This document shows, in pieces, positions 17,790 to 27,652 of a DNA stretch of 64,000 nucleotides (within the stretch, counting starts at the first letter, position 1; each line of letters starts with the position of its first letter). This DNA is from Kribbella jiaozuonensis (GTDB taxonomy: Bacteria > Actinomycetota > Actinomycetes > Propionibacteriales > Kribbellaceae): positions 1,550,001 through 1,614,000 of the forward strand of contig NZ_SZPZ01000001.1 in NCBI RefSeq assembly GCF_005233875.1, read 5' to 3'. Position numbers and translations under genes: made by a program. The notes under the pieces are model-generated. The model did not search any database. It saw only the letters and a list, made by a program, of their open reading frames with translations, and had not been told where the DNA came from.

Positions 17790-18766
17790 GAAGCGATCGC
17801 CTCGCTGTTCTCATGCGGCAGCCAGCAGGCCGACTGGTGCCGCGGATCGCGGGCGACGTCGACGAGCGGCGGTGCCTCGGTGCGGCACTTGTCGAACACG
17901 TGCGGACAACGGGCCGCGAACGGGCAGCCCTTGGGCAGACTGATCAGGCTCGGCGGGGTCCCCGGGATCGGGGTCAGCCGGTCACCGCTGCGGGCCGGCA
18001 ACGACGCCAGCAGGCCCTGGGTGTACGGATGATGGTTGCGGTAGAAGATGTCCCGCCGCGGCGCCCGTTCCATCACCGCGCCGGCGTACATCACCACGAC
18101 CTCGTCGGCCATCTCGGCCACCACACCGAGGTCGTGCGTGATCAGGATGATCGCCGTACCGAACTGCTCCTGCAGCCGGCGCATCACGTTCAGCACCTGG
18201 GCCTGCACGGTCACGTCGAGCGCGGTGGTCGGCTCGTCCGCGATCAGCAGGGCGGGGTCGAGCGCCATCGCCATCGCGATCATCACCCGCTGCCGCATCC
18301 CGCCGGAGAACTGGTGCGGATAGTCGTCGATCCGCTCCGCGGCCCGTGGGATGCCGACCAGGGTCAGCAACTCGGCGGCCCGTTTCCGGGCGCTCTGCTT
18401 GCTGATCTCGTGGTCATGCGCCCGGATCATCTCCACGATCTGCCAACCGATCCGGTACTGCGGATGCAAGCTGGACAACGGATCCTGGAAGATCATCCCG
18501 ATCTGGTCGCCCCGCAGCCGGCGTAACGTCGACTGGTCCGCCGTGATCAGGTCGGTCCCGTCGAAGAACGCCGTACCGGAAACGGTCGCGCCGCGGGTGA
18601 GGCCGGTGATGGTCTGGGTGGAGACGCTCTTGCCGGACCCCGACTCGCCCACCACGGCGAGCGTCTGGCCGGCTTCGACGTCGTACGACAGGCCCCGGAC
18701 GGCGCGGACGGTGCCGTCCGGGGTGTCGAAGGAGACCCGAAGATCCCTTACTTCAAGCAGAGCCAT
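17786..18766 (-). CDS. ABC transporter ATPase, DppD/OppD type
   Basis: 326 residues. Walker A GESGSGKSVS, Q-loop IFQDPLSSLHP, signature FSGGMRQRVMIAMAMAL, Walker B LLIADEPTTALDV and ITHDLGVV are present. The C-terminal extension ends with GCPFAARCPHVFDKCR, the cysteine cluster that binds an iron-sulfur centre in some Opp/Dpp ATPases. It pairs with the OppF-type protein. The ATG at 18766 is 6 bp after the stop of the binding-protein gene. Confidence 0.94.
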
Positions 18767-18772
18767 GAGGTC

Positions 18773-20566
18773 TTAGCCGCCCTGCTTGTCTTTGGACAGC
18801 CAGACGTTCGTCGGATCGTAGTTCTGCATCGACGGGACGTAGACGGCGTTGTGCACCTGCTCGGCGTGGTAGTTCGCCTGCTTGTTGCTGGTGAGCGGGT
18901 AGAACGCGGCCTGGTCCATCACCCGGGCGTCGGCCTTGGCCCACAGCTCGGCGGCCTGATCGTCGGTCGGTGCGGCGATCGCCTGCTTGATCATCGTGTT
19001 GGTCTCCGGGTCGTTGTAGAGCCCGAAGTTGCTGCCGACCGGCGGGAACGACGGCTCACCGGAGAACAGCGGGTTGAAGAACGACAGCGCCGCATTGCCG
19101 TACCAGTCGGCGCCCCAGCCGGCCAGCGACAGGTCCCAGACGCCGCGCTGGGCGACGGTCGGTACCTGCAGGTACTTCACGTAGAAGTCCGCGTTCGGCG
19201 ACGGTACGCCGACGACGGTGATGCCGACCTTGGACAGGTCCTGCTGGATCGTCTGGAAGGACTTGCTGCTGCCCTCGGTCGCGTTCCGGTACAGGAACTT
19301 CAGCGTCAGGTGCGGGAACCCGGCCTCGGCGAGCATCTGCTTGGCCTTGTCGGGGTTGTACGGGTACGGATCGATCTGCTTGGAGCCGAGGATCACGTCC
19401 GGCAGTACGTGGGTCAGCGGCGGGTTCAGCGTCTTGCCGCCGAGCACCTGCAGGATGTGGTCGCGGTTGATCGCGAAGCTGATCGCCTGCCGCACCTTCG
19501 GGTTCTGCAACGCCTTGTTGTTGTTCGGCGAGGCGGTGTTGTAGATGACGTACGGGTTCGAGCTGGAGGTGTCGCCGATGTTCAGCTTCGGGTCCTTCTT
19601 GGCCTGCAGCGCGGGCAGCTGGGACGGCGGCGGTGCGACGTCCCACTCCATGTCGGCCGACGGAGTACCGGTCTGCAGCTGCTGCTGGACCGAGTCCTGC
19701 GTGACGGTCTCGTTGACGACGATCTTGTCGACGTACGCCTTCCGGACCGGGTCGGTGGCCGCGTCCCACGCGGGGTTGCGGGAGTACGAGATCGACTTGG
19801 TCGGAACCCAGGAGTCGACCTTGTACGGTCCGTCGGACGGGAAGTGGTTGCCGAGCTCGGTGCTGGCCGGCAGGTAGTTGAGCGACTCGACCGGAGCGGG
19901 GGAGAAGGCCGTCAGCGTCAGCATGCCGGTGAAGTACGCGGCCGGCTGGTTGAGGTGGAAGACGACCGTGGTCGCGTCTTTGGCCTCCACGCCCGGGAGC
20001 GGCGTCTTGTCGATGTAGTCCTTGATCCCGGCGATCGTCTTTGGTGCCTTTGCGAACCCGTCCGCGAACGCCTTGTAGCCGACGATCAGATCGGCGAAGT
20101 CCGGGATGCCGCCGAACGGCTGGACCGGGTTCGCGGTGCGCTTGACGCCGAGGACCATGTCGGCCGCGGTCACCTGACGCTCCGGCGAGGTGTTCCACTT
20201 CGCGCCGGGCCGGATCTTGATCGTGTAGGTCTTGCCGTCCTTGCTCACGCCGCCGTTCGCGACGGTCGGGAGGTCGGTGGCCAGGTCGGCGACCGGCGTG
20301 GTGTTCTTGCCACCTGGATCCGCGGGATAGGTGAACAGCTGCCTGCTCCACATCCGCAGGTTCTGGTAACCCACCGCGTAGTAGCTCAGGTTGGGATCCA
20401 TGTAGTCGACGTCGCCGGCCCCGAGCATGTTCAGGGTGCCGCCGGTGACCGGGGTCGCGGCGGTGCCTCCGGATCCGGATACTGTGCCGCCGCCGTTGCT
20501 ACAAGCCGCGAGCACGATGCTCGCGACGGCGGCAAGGGATACTGCCGCCAGCCGTCTTCTGGCCAT
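18773..20566 (-). CDS. ABC transporter substrate-binding lipoprotein, family 5 (DppA/OppA type)
   Basis: 597 residues with a signal peptide of basic residues and a hydrophobic core, ending in the lipobox LAAC (lipidated Cys about residue 22). The mature part has the family-5 solute-binding pattern (YTIKIRPGAKWNTSP, FPSDGPYKVDSW, AISFAINRDHI). It should capture the cargo outside the membrane and hand it to the DppB/DppC-type pair. The ATG at 20566 follows GGAGGAGGACC. It is the first gene of the operon and divergent from the response regulator at 20733, so the operon may be under that two-component system. Confidence 0.93.
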   Translation of the reverse strand: MARRRLAAVSLAAVASIVLAACSNGGGTVSGSGGTAATPVTGGTLNMLGAGDVDYMDPNLSYYAVGYQNLRMWSRQLFTYPADPGGKNTTPVADLATDLPTVANGGVSKDGKTYTIKIRPGAKWNTSPERQVTAADMVLGVKRTANPVQPFGGIPDFADLIVGYKAFADGFAKAPKTIAGIKDYIDKTPLPGVEAKDATTVVFHLNQPAAYFTGMLTLTAFSPAPVESLNYLPASTELGNHFPSDGPYKVDSWVPTKSISYSRNPAWDAATDPVRKAYVDKIVVNETVTQDSVQQQLQTGTPSADMEWDVAPPPSQLPALQAKKDPKLNIGDTSSSNPYVIYNTASPNNNKALQNPKVRQAISFAINRDHILQVLGGKTLNPPLTHVLPDVILGSKQIDPYPYNPDKAKQMLAEAGFPHLTLKFLYRNATEGSSKSFQTIQQDLSKVGITVVGVPSPNADFYVKYLQVPTVAQRGVWDLSLAGWGADWYGNAALSFFNPLFSGEPSFPPVGSNFGLYNDPETNTMIKQAIAAPTDDQAAELWAKADARVMDQAAFYPLTSNKQANYHAEQVHNAVYVPSMQNYDPTNVWLSKDKQGG

Positions 20567-20671
20567 TGGTCCTCCTCCGGGACTCGATAGCGCCGAAGTT
20601 AGGACTTCCGGGCCCAACCGGAACCGCGGTCACGGAACCGTCAAACAGATGTCAATCGCGGCCCGCCCGAA

Positions 20672-20688
20672 CATGACGGATTCATGAC
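20672..20688. promoter_or_regulatory. direct repeat, candidate response-regulator box
   Basis: CATGAC at 20672-20677 and again at 20683-20688 are 11 bp apart, one helical turn, the normal spacing for OmpR-type regulators. GGAACCG is also repeated nearby (about 20619 and 20636). The site is in the 166-bp spacer between the binding-protein gene and the response regulator. Confidence 0.45.
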
Positions 20689-20732
20689 AGCCGTAACCGC
20701 CATTGCGCCCGTCCGTGAGCGACACTGGGTCC

Positions 20733-21416
20733 GTGGCACACAGCTTGCTGCTGGTCGATGACGAGCCGAGGATCAGGCGGGTACTGCGGCTTGCCCTGGA
20801 GGACGAGGGCTACGAGGTGGCCGAGGCAGCCAACGGGTACGACGCCCTGGCCGCCCTGCGCCGGGAGCCGCCGGACGTGGTGCTGCTGGACCTGATGCTG
20901 CCCGACCGGGACGGATTCACCGTCTGCCGGGAGATCCGGCGGTCCAGCGACGTACCCGTGATCATGGTGACCGCGCGGACCGACAGCCACGACGTGGTCG
21001 CCGGGCTGGAGGCGGGCGCGGACGACTACGTGACCAAGCCGCTGGTCGCGAAGGAGCTGTCGGCGCGGATCCGGGCACTGCTGCGACGGGTCGAGCCGTC
21101 CAACGCGCGGCAGGCCGAGCTGGTCGAGGTCGGTGACCTGCGCATCGACGTACCGGGTGCCGAGGTGACGCGGGACGGCCAGACGCTGCCGCTGACCCGG
21201 ACCGAGTTCAAGCTGCTCGCCGAGCTGGCCGGCGCCGAGGGCAAGGTGCTCAGCCGCGAGCAGTTGCTGTCGAAGGTCTGGGGCTACGGGTACTTCGGTG
21301 ACAGCCGGATCGTAGACGTACACATCCGTCGGCTCCGGCTGAAGATCGAGCGTGACCCCGCCAGCCCGAAGCATCTCGTCACCGCCCGCGGCCTGGGCTA
21401 CCGACTGGTGAGCTGA
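20733..21416 (+). CDS. OmpR-family response regulator
   Basis: About 227 residues. The receiver domain has the acidic pair Asp9-Asp10, phospho-acceptor Asp53 (VVLLDLMLPD) and the conserved Lys (DDYVTKPL). A winged-helix domain follows (TRTEFKLLAELAGAEGKVLS, DVHIRRLRLKIE). GTG at 20733 was preferred because it leaves the usual short N-terminus; GTG at 20715 is possible. It is followed 2 bp later by the kinase gene. CATGAC repeats just upstream suggest autoregulation, and the divergent peptide-type ABC operon is a plausible target. Confidence 0.9.
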   Translation: MAHSLLLVDDEPRIRRVLRLALEDEGYEVAEAANGYDALAALRREPPDVVLLDLMLPDRDGFTVCREIRRSSDVPVIMVTARTDSHDVVAGLEAGADDYVTKPLVAKELSARIRALLRRVEPSNARQAELVEVGDLRIDVPGAEVTRDGQTLPLTRTEFKLLAELAGAEGKVLSREQLLSKVWGYGYFGDSRIVDVHIRRLRLKIERDPASPKHLVTARGLGYRLVS

Positions 21417-21418
21417 CC

Positions 21419-22828
21419 TTGCTCGGACGGTTCAGCCTGCGGAATCGCGTCATGCTGGCGTACGGGCTGCTCGCGCTCGTGCTGTCGACCGTCCTGGCGG
21501 TGGTGACCTGGAGCGTGGTCTCCGACTACCTCACCCAGCAGCGCGACGAGTCGGCGGAGTCGGTGACCTCGGACAACGCCGCGGCCCTGCGGTACGGGCT
21601 CTTCGGCGCGCCGCAGCCGTGCGTCCCGGCCCGGGAACGGGCCGACTGCTCCGGTCTGACCCTGCAGCCCGGCGTTCAGGTGCTGCAGGTCCTGCGGACG
21701 TTGCCCTCCACGGACGCCGCCGCCTCGATGGCGTACGTCGACGACGAGTGGTACTCGCTGACCGGGAGACCCTCCGACCTGCCGCCCGACCTGATCCGGA
21801 CCGCGCTCGGCGGCAACACCGTGCACCGGCGGATCGAGGTGAGCGGGCAGCCCGTACTGGCGGTCGGCGTACCGATGGGAAGGCCGGACGAGGCGTACTT
21901 CGAGTGGCATCCGCTGACGGCGCTCGACAACACACTGCTGAAGCTGAAGCTCACGCTGATCGCGGCGGCGATCGCGACCGCGCTGGTCGGGCTCGCGGTC
22001 GGGCGACTGGCGAGCACGCTGGCGCTGCGACCGCTGGCCGAGCTGAACCGGGTCGCGGACGCGGTCGCACGTGGGAAGCTGGACGCGCGGCTGCTGGCCG
22101 AGCAGGACCGGGATCTCGGGGGGCTGGCGCGGTCGTTCAACCAGACGGCCTCGGCTCTGGAACGTCGGGTGGCCGCGGACGCGCGGTTCGCGGGCGATGT
22201 GAGTCATGAGCTGCGTACGCCGCTGATGACGATGCTGAACTCGATGCAGCTGATCCAGAACCACCGGGCCGAGCTGCCGGCCGCCGTACGTGAGCCGGTC
22301 GAGCTGCTCGGTGACGATCTGGATCGCTTCCGGCGGTTGGTGATCGACCTGCTGGAGATCTCGCGGGACGACGGTGGCGACCGGGGGAGCCGGGAGATCG
22401 TCCGGATCGCTGATCTGGTCCGGGCTGCGGCCGATGCAACCGCCGGACGCGAGGTGACGACGGTCGAACCCGAAGCCGAAGGGCTGACGCTGCAGGCGGA
22501 CAAGCGCCGTCTCGAGCGGGTGATCGCAAACCTGGTCGAGAACGCCGAGGACCATGCGGGTGGGTGCAAGGGCGTAGGTGTGGAGGCCGGCGGTCTGGGC
22601 GTCATCATCACCGTCGACGACGCGGGTCCCGGCATCGCCGCCGAGGACCGCACCCGCATCTTCGAACGCTTCGGCCGCGGCGAAACCTCCGGCCGCGGCC
22701 GCGGCGTAGGCCTGGGCCTCGCCATCGTCGCCCGCCACGTCCAATGGCACCACGGCACCATCCAAGTAACCACCCGCCCCGGCGGCGGCGCCCGCTTCAT
22801 AGTCGAACTCCCCGCGAAAACCAGCTGA
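21419..22828 (+). CDS. sensor histidine kinase (HAMP/HisKA/HATPase)
   Basis: 469 residues with a TTG start directly after the regulator. Helix 1 is at about 10-30, an extracytoplasmic sensor domain at 31-175 and helix 2 at about 176-196. A HAMP linker then leads to the phosphorylated His263 (FAGDVSHELRTPLM), the N-box VIANLVENAEDHA, DAGPGIA and GRGVGLGLAIVA. The sensor domain contains two cysteines (68 and 77), which could form a disulfide. The signal is unknown; the general layout resembles actinobacterial envelope-stress kinases. A strong hairpin at 22910-22947 ends the operon. Confidence 0.92.
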   Translation: MLGRFSLRNRVMLAYGLLALVLSTVLAVVTWSVVSDYLTQQRDESAESVTSDNAAALRYGLFGAPQPCVPARERADCSGLTLQPGVQVLQVLRTLPSTDAAASMAYVDDEWYSLTGRPSDLPPDLIRTALGGNTVHRRIEVSGQPVLAVGVPMGRPDEAYFEWHPLTALDNTLLKLKLTLIAAAIATALVGLAVGRLASTLALRPLAELNRVADAVARGKLDARLLAEQDRDLGGLARSFNQTASALERRVAADARFAGDVSHELRTPLMTMLNSMQLIQNHRAELPAAVREPVELLGDDLDRFRRLVIDLLEISRDDGGDRGSREIVRIADLVRAAADATAGREVTTVEPEAEGLTLQADKRRLERVIANLVENAEDHAGGCKGVGVEAGGLGVIITVDDAGPGIAAEDRTRIFERFGRGETSGRGRGVGLGLAIVARHVQWHHGTIQVTTRPGGGARFIVELPAKTS

Positions 22829-22909
22829 CCCGGGCCACCGGCCCCAGGCCTCGAGCACCGCCCCGAGCACCGCCCCCGGGGCCACGGACGGAGCTGCTTT
22901 GGTTCTTCC

Positions 22910-22947
22910 CCCGCCCGCCGCCCGGCGTTAGCCGGGCGGCGGGCGGG
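22910..22947 (+). terminator. strong hairpin terminator after the two-component operon
   Basis: A perfect 17-bp GC stem (CCCGCCCGCCGCCCGGC with its complement) closes on a GTTA loop, 82 bp after the kinase stop. Only weak A/T follows (TAAAT). Confidence 0.8.
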
Positions 22948-22990
22948 TAAATCGGTGACGGCGATCTGAGCGTCCACGTACTCTGGACCC

Positions 22991-23014
22991 ATGGCTACCT
23001 CCCTCTGTGTCTAG
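22991..23014 (+). CDS. possible seven-codon leader peptide MATSLCV upstream of ABC-F
   Basis: ATG at 22991 opens a seven-codon frame ending in TAG, 60 bp before the ABC-F start. Its stop codon is the first four bases of the hairpin at 23011-23053. The ribosome site is weak (CTGGACCC). Short leader peptides that stall ribosomes are known upstream of several antibiotic-resistance ABC-F genes, which is why this short frame deserves an entry. Confidence 0.4.
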   Translation: MATSLCV

Positions 23015-23053
23015 CTGGCGCACTCCATCTGACAGGTGAAGTGCGTCTACTAG
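23011..23053 (+). promoter_or_regulatory. hairpin in the ABC-F leader
   Basis: CTAG with CTAG (23011-23014, 23050-23053) and GCGCACT with AGTGCGT (23018-23024, 23040-23046, one G-U pair) form a stem. It begins at the stop codon of the MATSLCV frame and ends 8 nt before the ribosome site GGAGAG. A stalled or terminating ribosome would change its folding. Confidence 0.45.
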
Positions 23054-23074
23054 TAATCACGGAGAGTAACCATC

Positions 23075-24673
<1,599 letters not shown>

Positions 24674-24746
24674 GGCACGTCAACCCTGGGGTTGAGGCTC
24701 GGGTTCCACCCGGGTCTCACCTCCGGGCTGACGTTCGCGGAGCCGG

Positions 24747-24786
24747 TTCCGAGGAGTGTTGTCATCAACAACAACTCCTCGGAAGG
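24747..24786 (+). promoter_or_regulatory. hairpin overlapping the ribosome site of the next gene
   Basis: TTCCGAGGAGT (from 24747) pairs with ACTCCTCGGAA (to 24784), with further pairing of GTTGT and AACA around a short loop. The right arm runs into GGAAGGA, the ribosome site of the gene at 24797, so folding would hide part of it. It could also serve as terminator of the ABC-F gene. Confidence 0.5.
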
Positions 24787-24796
24787 AACCACAGAA

Positions 24797-25279
24797 ATGT
24801 CGGCCGTGATCGGTATCTTGGTGGGTCTGCTGGTGCTGGTGCGCGTGATCGGCCGGCAGGTGACCGGTTCGTTCGTCACCCAGAAGTCGCTGTTCCTGAT
24901 GCCCGCGATCCTGCTGGGCGTCGGTCTTCTCTCGCTCTCCCCGGTCGCCCACAACGCGACCCCCGGCGAGGTCGCGTTCCTGGTCCTCGACTGCGTCGTA
25001 CTGGCCGGTCTCGGTCTCGCCCGCGGCGCCAGCGTCCGGCTCTCGCCGACCGACCAGGGCCTGTTCCAGAAGGGCACCGCCGCGACGCTGGCGCTCTGGC
25101 TGGTGACGATCGGCCTCCGGGTCGGTACGTCGTTCGCCTCGGCCGCGCTCTGGCCGCACAACACCTTCGGTACGTCGACCCTGGCGCTGACCATCGGCGT
25201 CACGCTCGCTGCCCAGAGCGCGATGATCTACCGCCGCTCGCTCGCGATGAACATCCCGTTCGCCACCCAGCGCGTGTGA
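24797..25279 (+). CDS. small integral membrane protein of unknown function
   Basis: 160 residues with about four or five membrane helices (around 2-20, 32-48, 58-76, 90-110, 124-142). The ATG at 24797 follows GGAAGGAACC. A DUF1453/CcdC-like relation is possible but not certain. The sensor kinase at 25298 starts 18 bp after its stop, so it probably belongs to the same transcript as the NarL-type two-component pair and may act with it, for example as an accessory membrane sensor; this is inference from position. Confidence 0.7.
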   Translation: MSAVIGILVGLLVLVRVIGRQVTGSFVTQKSLFLMPAILLGVGLLSLSPVAHNATPGEVAFLVLDCVVLAGLGLARGASVRLSPTDQGLFQKGTAATLALWLVTIGLRVGTSFASAALWPHNTFGTSTLALTIGVTLAAQSAMIYRRSLAMNIPFATQRV

Positions 25280-25297
25280 TCCGGGCATGATGAGGGC

Positions 25298-26452
25298 ATG
25301 AACTCCGGCCTTGCGGACCGGGTGCGGGAATCCTCCGTACCCGGTCTGCTGCTGCGCGCGGTCCCGACCGTGCTGACGATCCTCTCGGTCGTCTTCGCCG
25401 CCCGGGACCACAACGAACACCGGCTGCCGTACCCGGTGATCGTTGCCCTCGGCGTGATCGTTGTCATCAGCAACGTCTCGCTGTACGGGCAGCGGTACGG
25501 CGAACCGCTCGGCCGGGCCGGCTACGGCCTGCTGGTGTTCGGCATCGCCGGTTCGGTGCTGTGGTACGCGCTGCCGGCCAGCCCGATGATCATCGCCCCG
25601 TTCTGGGTGAGCCGGTCCGCGGTCAGGTACTACAAGCCGACGCCGCTCGCGTGGGTGATCGTCGGGGTCGGGATCCTCGGCGCGAGCGTGCCGCTCTACG
25701 TCACGACCCGGTCGGGACCGGGTGCGATCGGCGCCGCGTTCGGCGTAGTCGCGCTGACCCTTGCCGCGGTCAACCGGCGGAGCCGGGAGCAGCGGTTGGA
25801 GGAGCTCGAGGTGTCGCTGGCCCGTAAGCAGGCCGCGATCGAGGAGCATGAGCGGGCCGCGGCGCTGGCCGAGCGGGCGCGGATCGCGCGCGACGTGCAC
25901 GACGTACTCGCTCATTCGCTGGCCGGTCTGTCGTTGAGTCTGCAGGGTGCGCGGTTGATGCTCGTGCGGGACGGTGCGTCGGCAGAGGCGGTCGAGCAGG
26001 TGACGCGGGCGCAGGGGCTGGCGGCCGAGGGGTTGGCCGAGGCGCGGCGGGCGGTCGCGGCGTTGCGGGAGGACGCGGTTCCCGACGTACGGGCGCTTGG
26101 CGATCTGGTCACGGCGTACCGGCTGGAGAGTGGGGCGACGGCGGAGTTCGACGTGGAAGGTACGCCGCGGGAGCTGTCGGCTGACGTGATGAGCACGCTG
26201 TACCGGACTGTGCAGGAGGCGCTGGCGAACACCCGCAAGCACGCGCCCGGCGCACCGGTGGAGGTCAGGCTGTCGTACGGCGACGTCGTGAGCCTGAGCG
26301 TGGAGGACAGGCCGGGGAAGCGACCGGATCGCGCGGCGCCGGGCGGCTATGGTCTGGTCGGGATGCGTGAACGGGCCGACCTGGTCGGCGGATCGTTGGA
26401 GGCCGGACCGACGTCGACGGGCTGGCGAGTCGAGCTCAAGGTGAAAGCATGA
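25298..26452 (+). CDS. NarL-type sensor histidine kinase (HisKA_3)
   Basis: 384 residues. About five membrane helices in the first 160 residues with almost no extracytoplasmic loops, then a coiled region, the HisKA_3 phosphorylation site RARIARDVHDVLAHSL (His201), the N-box VQEALANTRKHA and the glycine motif GGYGLVGMRERADLVGG. It is the DesK-like form that senses membrane state or a ligand within the membrane. Its stop overlaps the start of the response regulator by four bases, which proves operon organisation. Confidence 0.92.
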   Translation: MNSGLADRVRESSVPGLLLRAVPTVLTILSVVFAARDHNEHRLPYPVIVALGVIVVISNVSLYGQRYGEPLGRAGYGLLVFGIAGSVLWYALPASPMIIAPFWVSRSAVRYYKPTPLAWVIVGVGILGASVPLYVTTRSGPGAIGAAFGVVALTLAAVNRRSREQRLEELEVSLARKQAAIEEHERAAALAERARIARDVHDVLAHSLAGLSLSLQGARLMLVRDGASAEAVEQVTRAQGLAAEGLAEARRAVAALREDAVPDVRALGDLVTAYRLESGATAEFDVEGTPRELSADVMSTLYRTVQEALANTRKHAPGAPVEVRLSYGDVVSLSVEDRPGKRPDRAAPGGYGLVGMRERADLVGGSLEAGPTSTGWRVELKVKA

Positions 26453-27081
26453 CTGTGCGAGTGGTGGTCGCGGACGACCAGACCGTGGTGCGGGACGGGC
26501 TGGTCACGCTGCTCAAACTGCTGCCCGGGATCGATGTGGTCGCGGCGGCGTCGGACGGCCAGGAAGCGGTCCAGTTGGTGGCCGAGCACGACCCCGACGT
26601 ACTGCTCGTCGATCTCCGGATGCCGACGATGGACGGCGTGGAGGCGACCCGTCAGGTGCGGGCGGATCATCCGCGGACCGAGGTCGTCGTACTCACGACG
26701 TACAGCGACGACGACTCGGTGCTGTCCGCGCTCCGGGCCGGCGCCCGTGGATTCCTCACCAAGGACGCCGACGCCGAGTCGATCGGCCGCGCCCTGGTCG
26801 CCGCCGCCAACGGTCAGTCGATCGTCGACGCCGAAGTCCAACGCCGCCTGATCGAAGGCGCCACCACCAAACCGCCCGAACCCACCGACACCGGCCTCAC
26901 CCCGCGCGAACTAGAGGTCCTCCGCCTCATCGCCGAAGGCCTCTCCAACACCGAGATCGCCAGGCACCTGGTCGTCAGCGAAGCCACCGTCAAAACCCAC
27001 ATCAACCACCTCTTCGCCAAAGCCAACCTCCGCGACCGAGCCCAAGCCGTCGCCTACGCCTACCGCCTCGGCCTCGCCTGA
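26449..27081 (+). CDS. NarL/FixJ-family response regulator
   Basis: 210 residues. The receiver domain has Asp9-Asp10, phospho-acceptor Asp55 (VLLVDLRMPTMDG) and Lys in GFLTKDA. The C-terminal LuxR-type helix-turn-helix is LTPRELEVLRLIAEGLSNTEIARHL. Its partner is the kinase encoded just upstream (ATGA overlap). Targets are not visible; the preceding membrane protein gene is a candidate for the output or an accessory sensor. The 3' end overlaps the DinB gene on the other strand by 22 bp. Confidence 0.94.
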   Translation: MTVRVVVADDQTVVRDGLVTLLKLLPGIDVVAAASDGQEAVQLVAEHDPDVLLVDLRMPTMDGVEATRQVRADHPRTEVVVLTTYSDDDSVLSALRAGARGFLTKDADAESIGRALVAAANGQSIVDAEVQRRLIEGATTKPPEPTDTGLTPRELEVLRLIAEGLSNTEIARHLVVSEATVKTHINHLFAKANLRDRAQAVAYAYRLGLA

Positions 27082-27575
27082 CGCACCGCGTCCATCAGCA
27101 GGTCGAGGTGCCCGCGGTGCTGCGCGGTCTCCTCGATCATGTGCAGATAGATCCAGCGCAGACTGACCAACTGCCCACCGAACGATCCGCGGACGGCGCG
27201 CGCATCGAGCGACCCGATCCGCGCGGTGATCCGCCTGCTCGCCTCGCATGCCACCTGGTAGAGCCCGCGCAGCTCCTCGACCGTGTCGTCGGCCGCGGAG
27301 TGGATCTCCCAGTCCGGGTCCTGGTCGAACGGCGCCGATCGCCATGGCTCGGCGGACGGGACGTCGAGAAGCTTGTGGCTGAACCAGAGGTCCTCCACCG
27401 AGGCGAGGTGTTTGACAATGCCGCCGACGGTCAGTTCCGTCGCCGGGAGCACCCGGGTCGCCGCCTCGGCGTCGGTCACCTCGTCGAGGGTTCGGAGTAC
27501 GCCGGTGCGGTGGAAGTCGAGGAACTGCTCGAGGGACTGGCGTTCACCGGCGGTGACGTCCGGATAGGCGTTCAT
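27060..27575 (-). CDS. DinB-family protein (DUF664 type)
   Basis: 171 residues, a predicted four-helix bundle. The three metal-binding histidines of the DinB superfamily are seen in GGIVKHLASVEDLW (His57 region) and HMIEETAQHRGH near residues 145-156. In actinobacteria many DUF664/DinB proteins are thiol- (mycothiol-) dependent transferases or maleylpyruvate isomerase relatives. The substrate is unknown. The ATG at 27575 is divergent from the nickel/cobalt permease with 77 bp between. Confidence 0.82.
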   Translation of the reverse strand: MNAYPDVTAGERQSLEQFLDFHRTGVLRTLDEVTDAEAATRVLPATELTVGGIVKHLASVEDLWFSHKLLDVPSAEPWRSAPFDQDPDWEIHSAADDTVEELRGLYQVACEASRRITARIGSLDARAVRGSFGGQLVSLRWIYLHMIEETAQHRGHLDLLMDAVRQARPRR

Positions 27576-27595
27576 GTTCCACAGTCTGACTGTTC

Positions 27596-27612
27596 ATGCG
27601 ACTAGGTTGCAT
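27596..27612. promoter_or_regulatory. dyad upstream of the nickel/cobalt permease
   Basis: ATGCGAC-TAG-GTTGCAT is a 17-bp palindrome with one mismatch, 40 bp upstream of the permease start. It recalls the TTGCAA-type half-sites of the actinobacterial nickel regulator Nur (Fur family), though the spacing differs, so the assignment is tentative. Confidence 0.4.
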
Positions 27613-27652
27613 CTAGGGGGCGAGCGGCGTTTACTGGCGGATCGTGAGGCGG

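Noticed and set aside
18851..20590. Long plus-strand open frame (579 codons) opposite the binding-protein gene
   Set aside because: It is the antisense shadow of the family-5 binding lipoprotein; Arg/Val/Gly-rich composition with no domain. The minus-strand gene has a signal peptide, lipobox and strong ribosome site.
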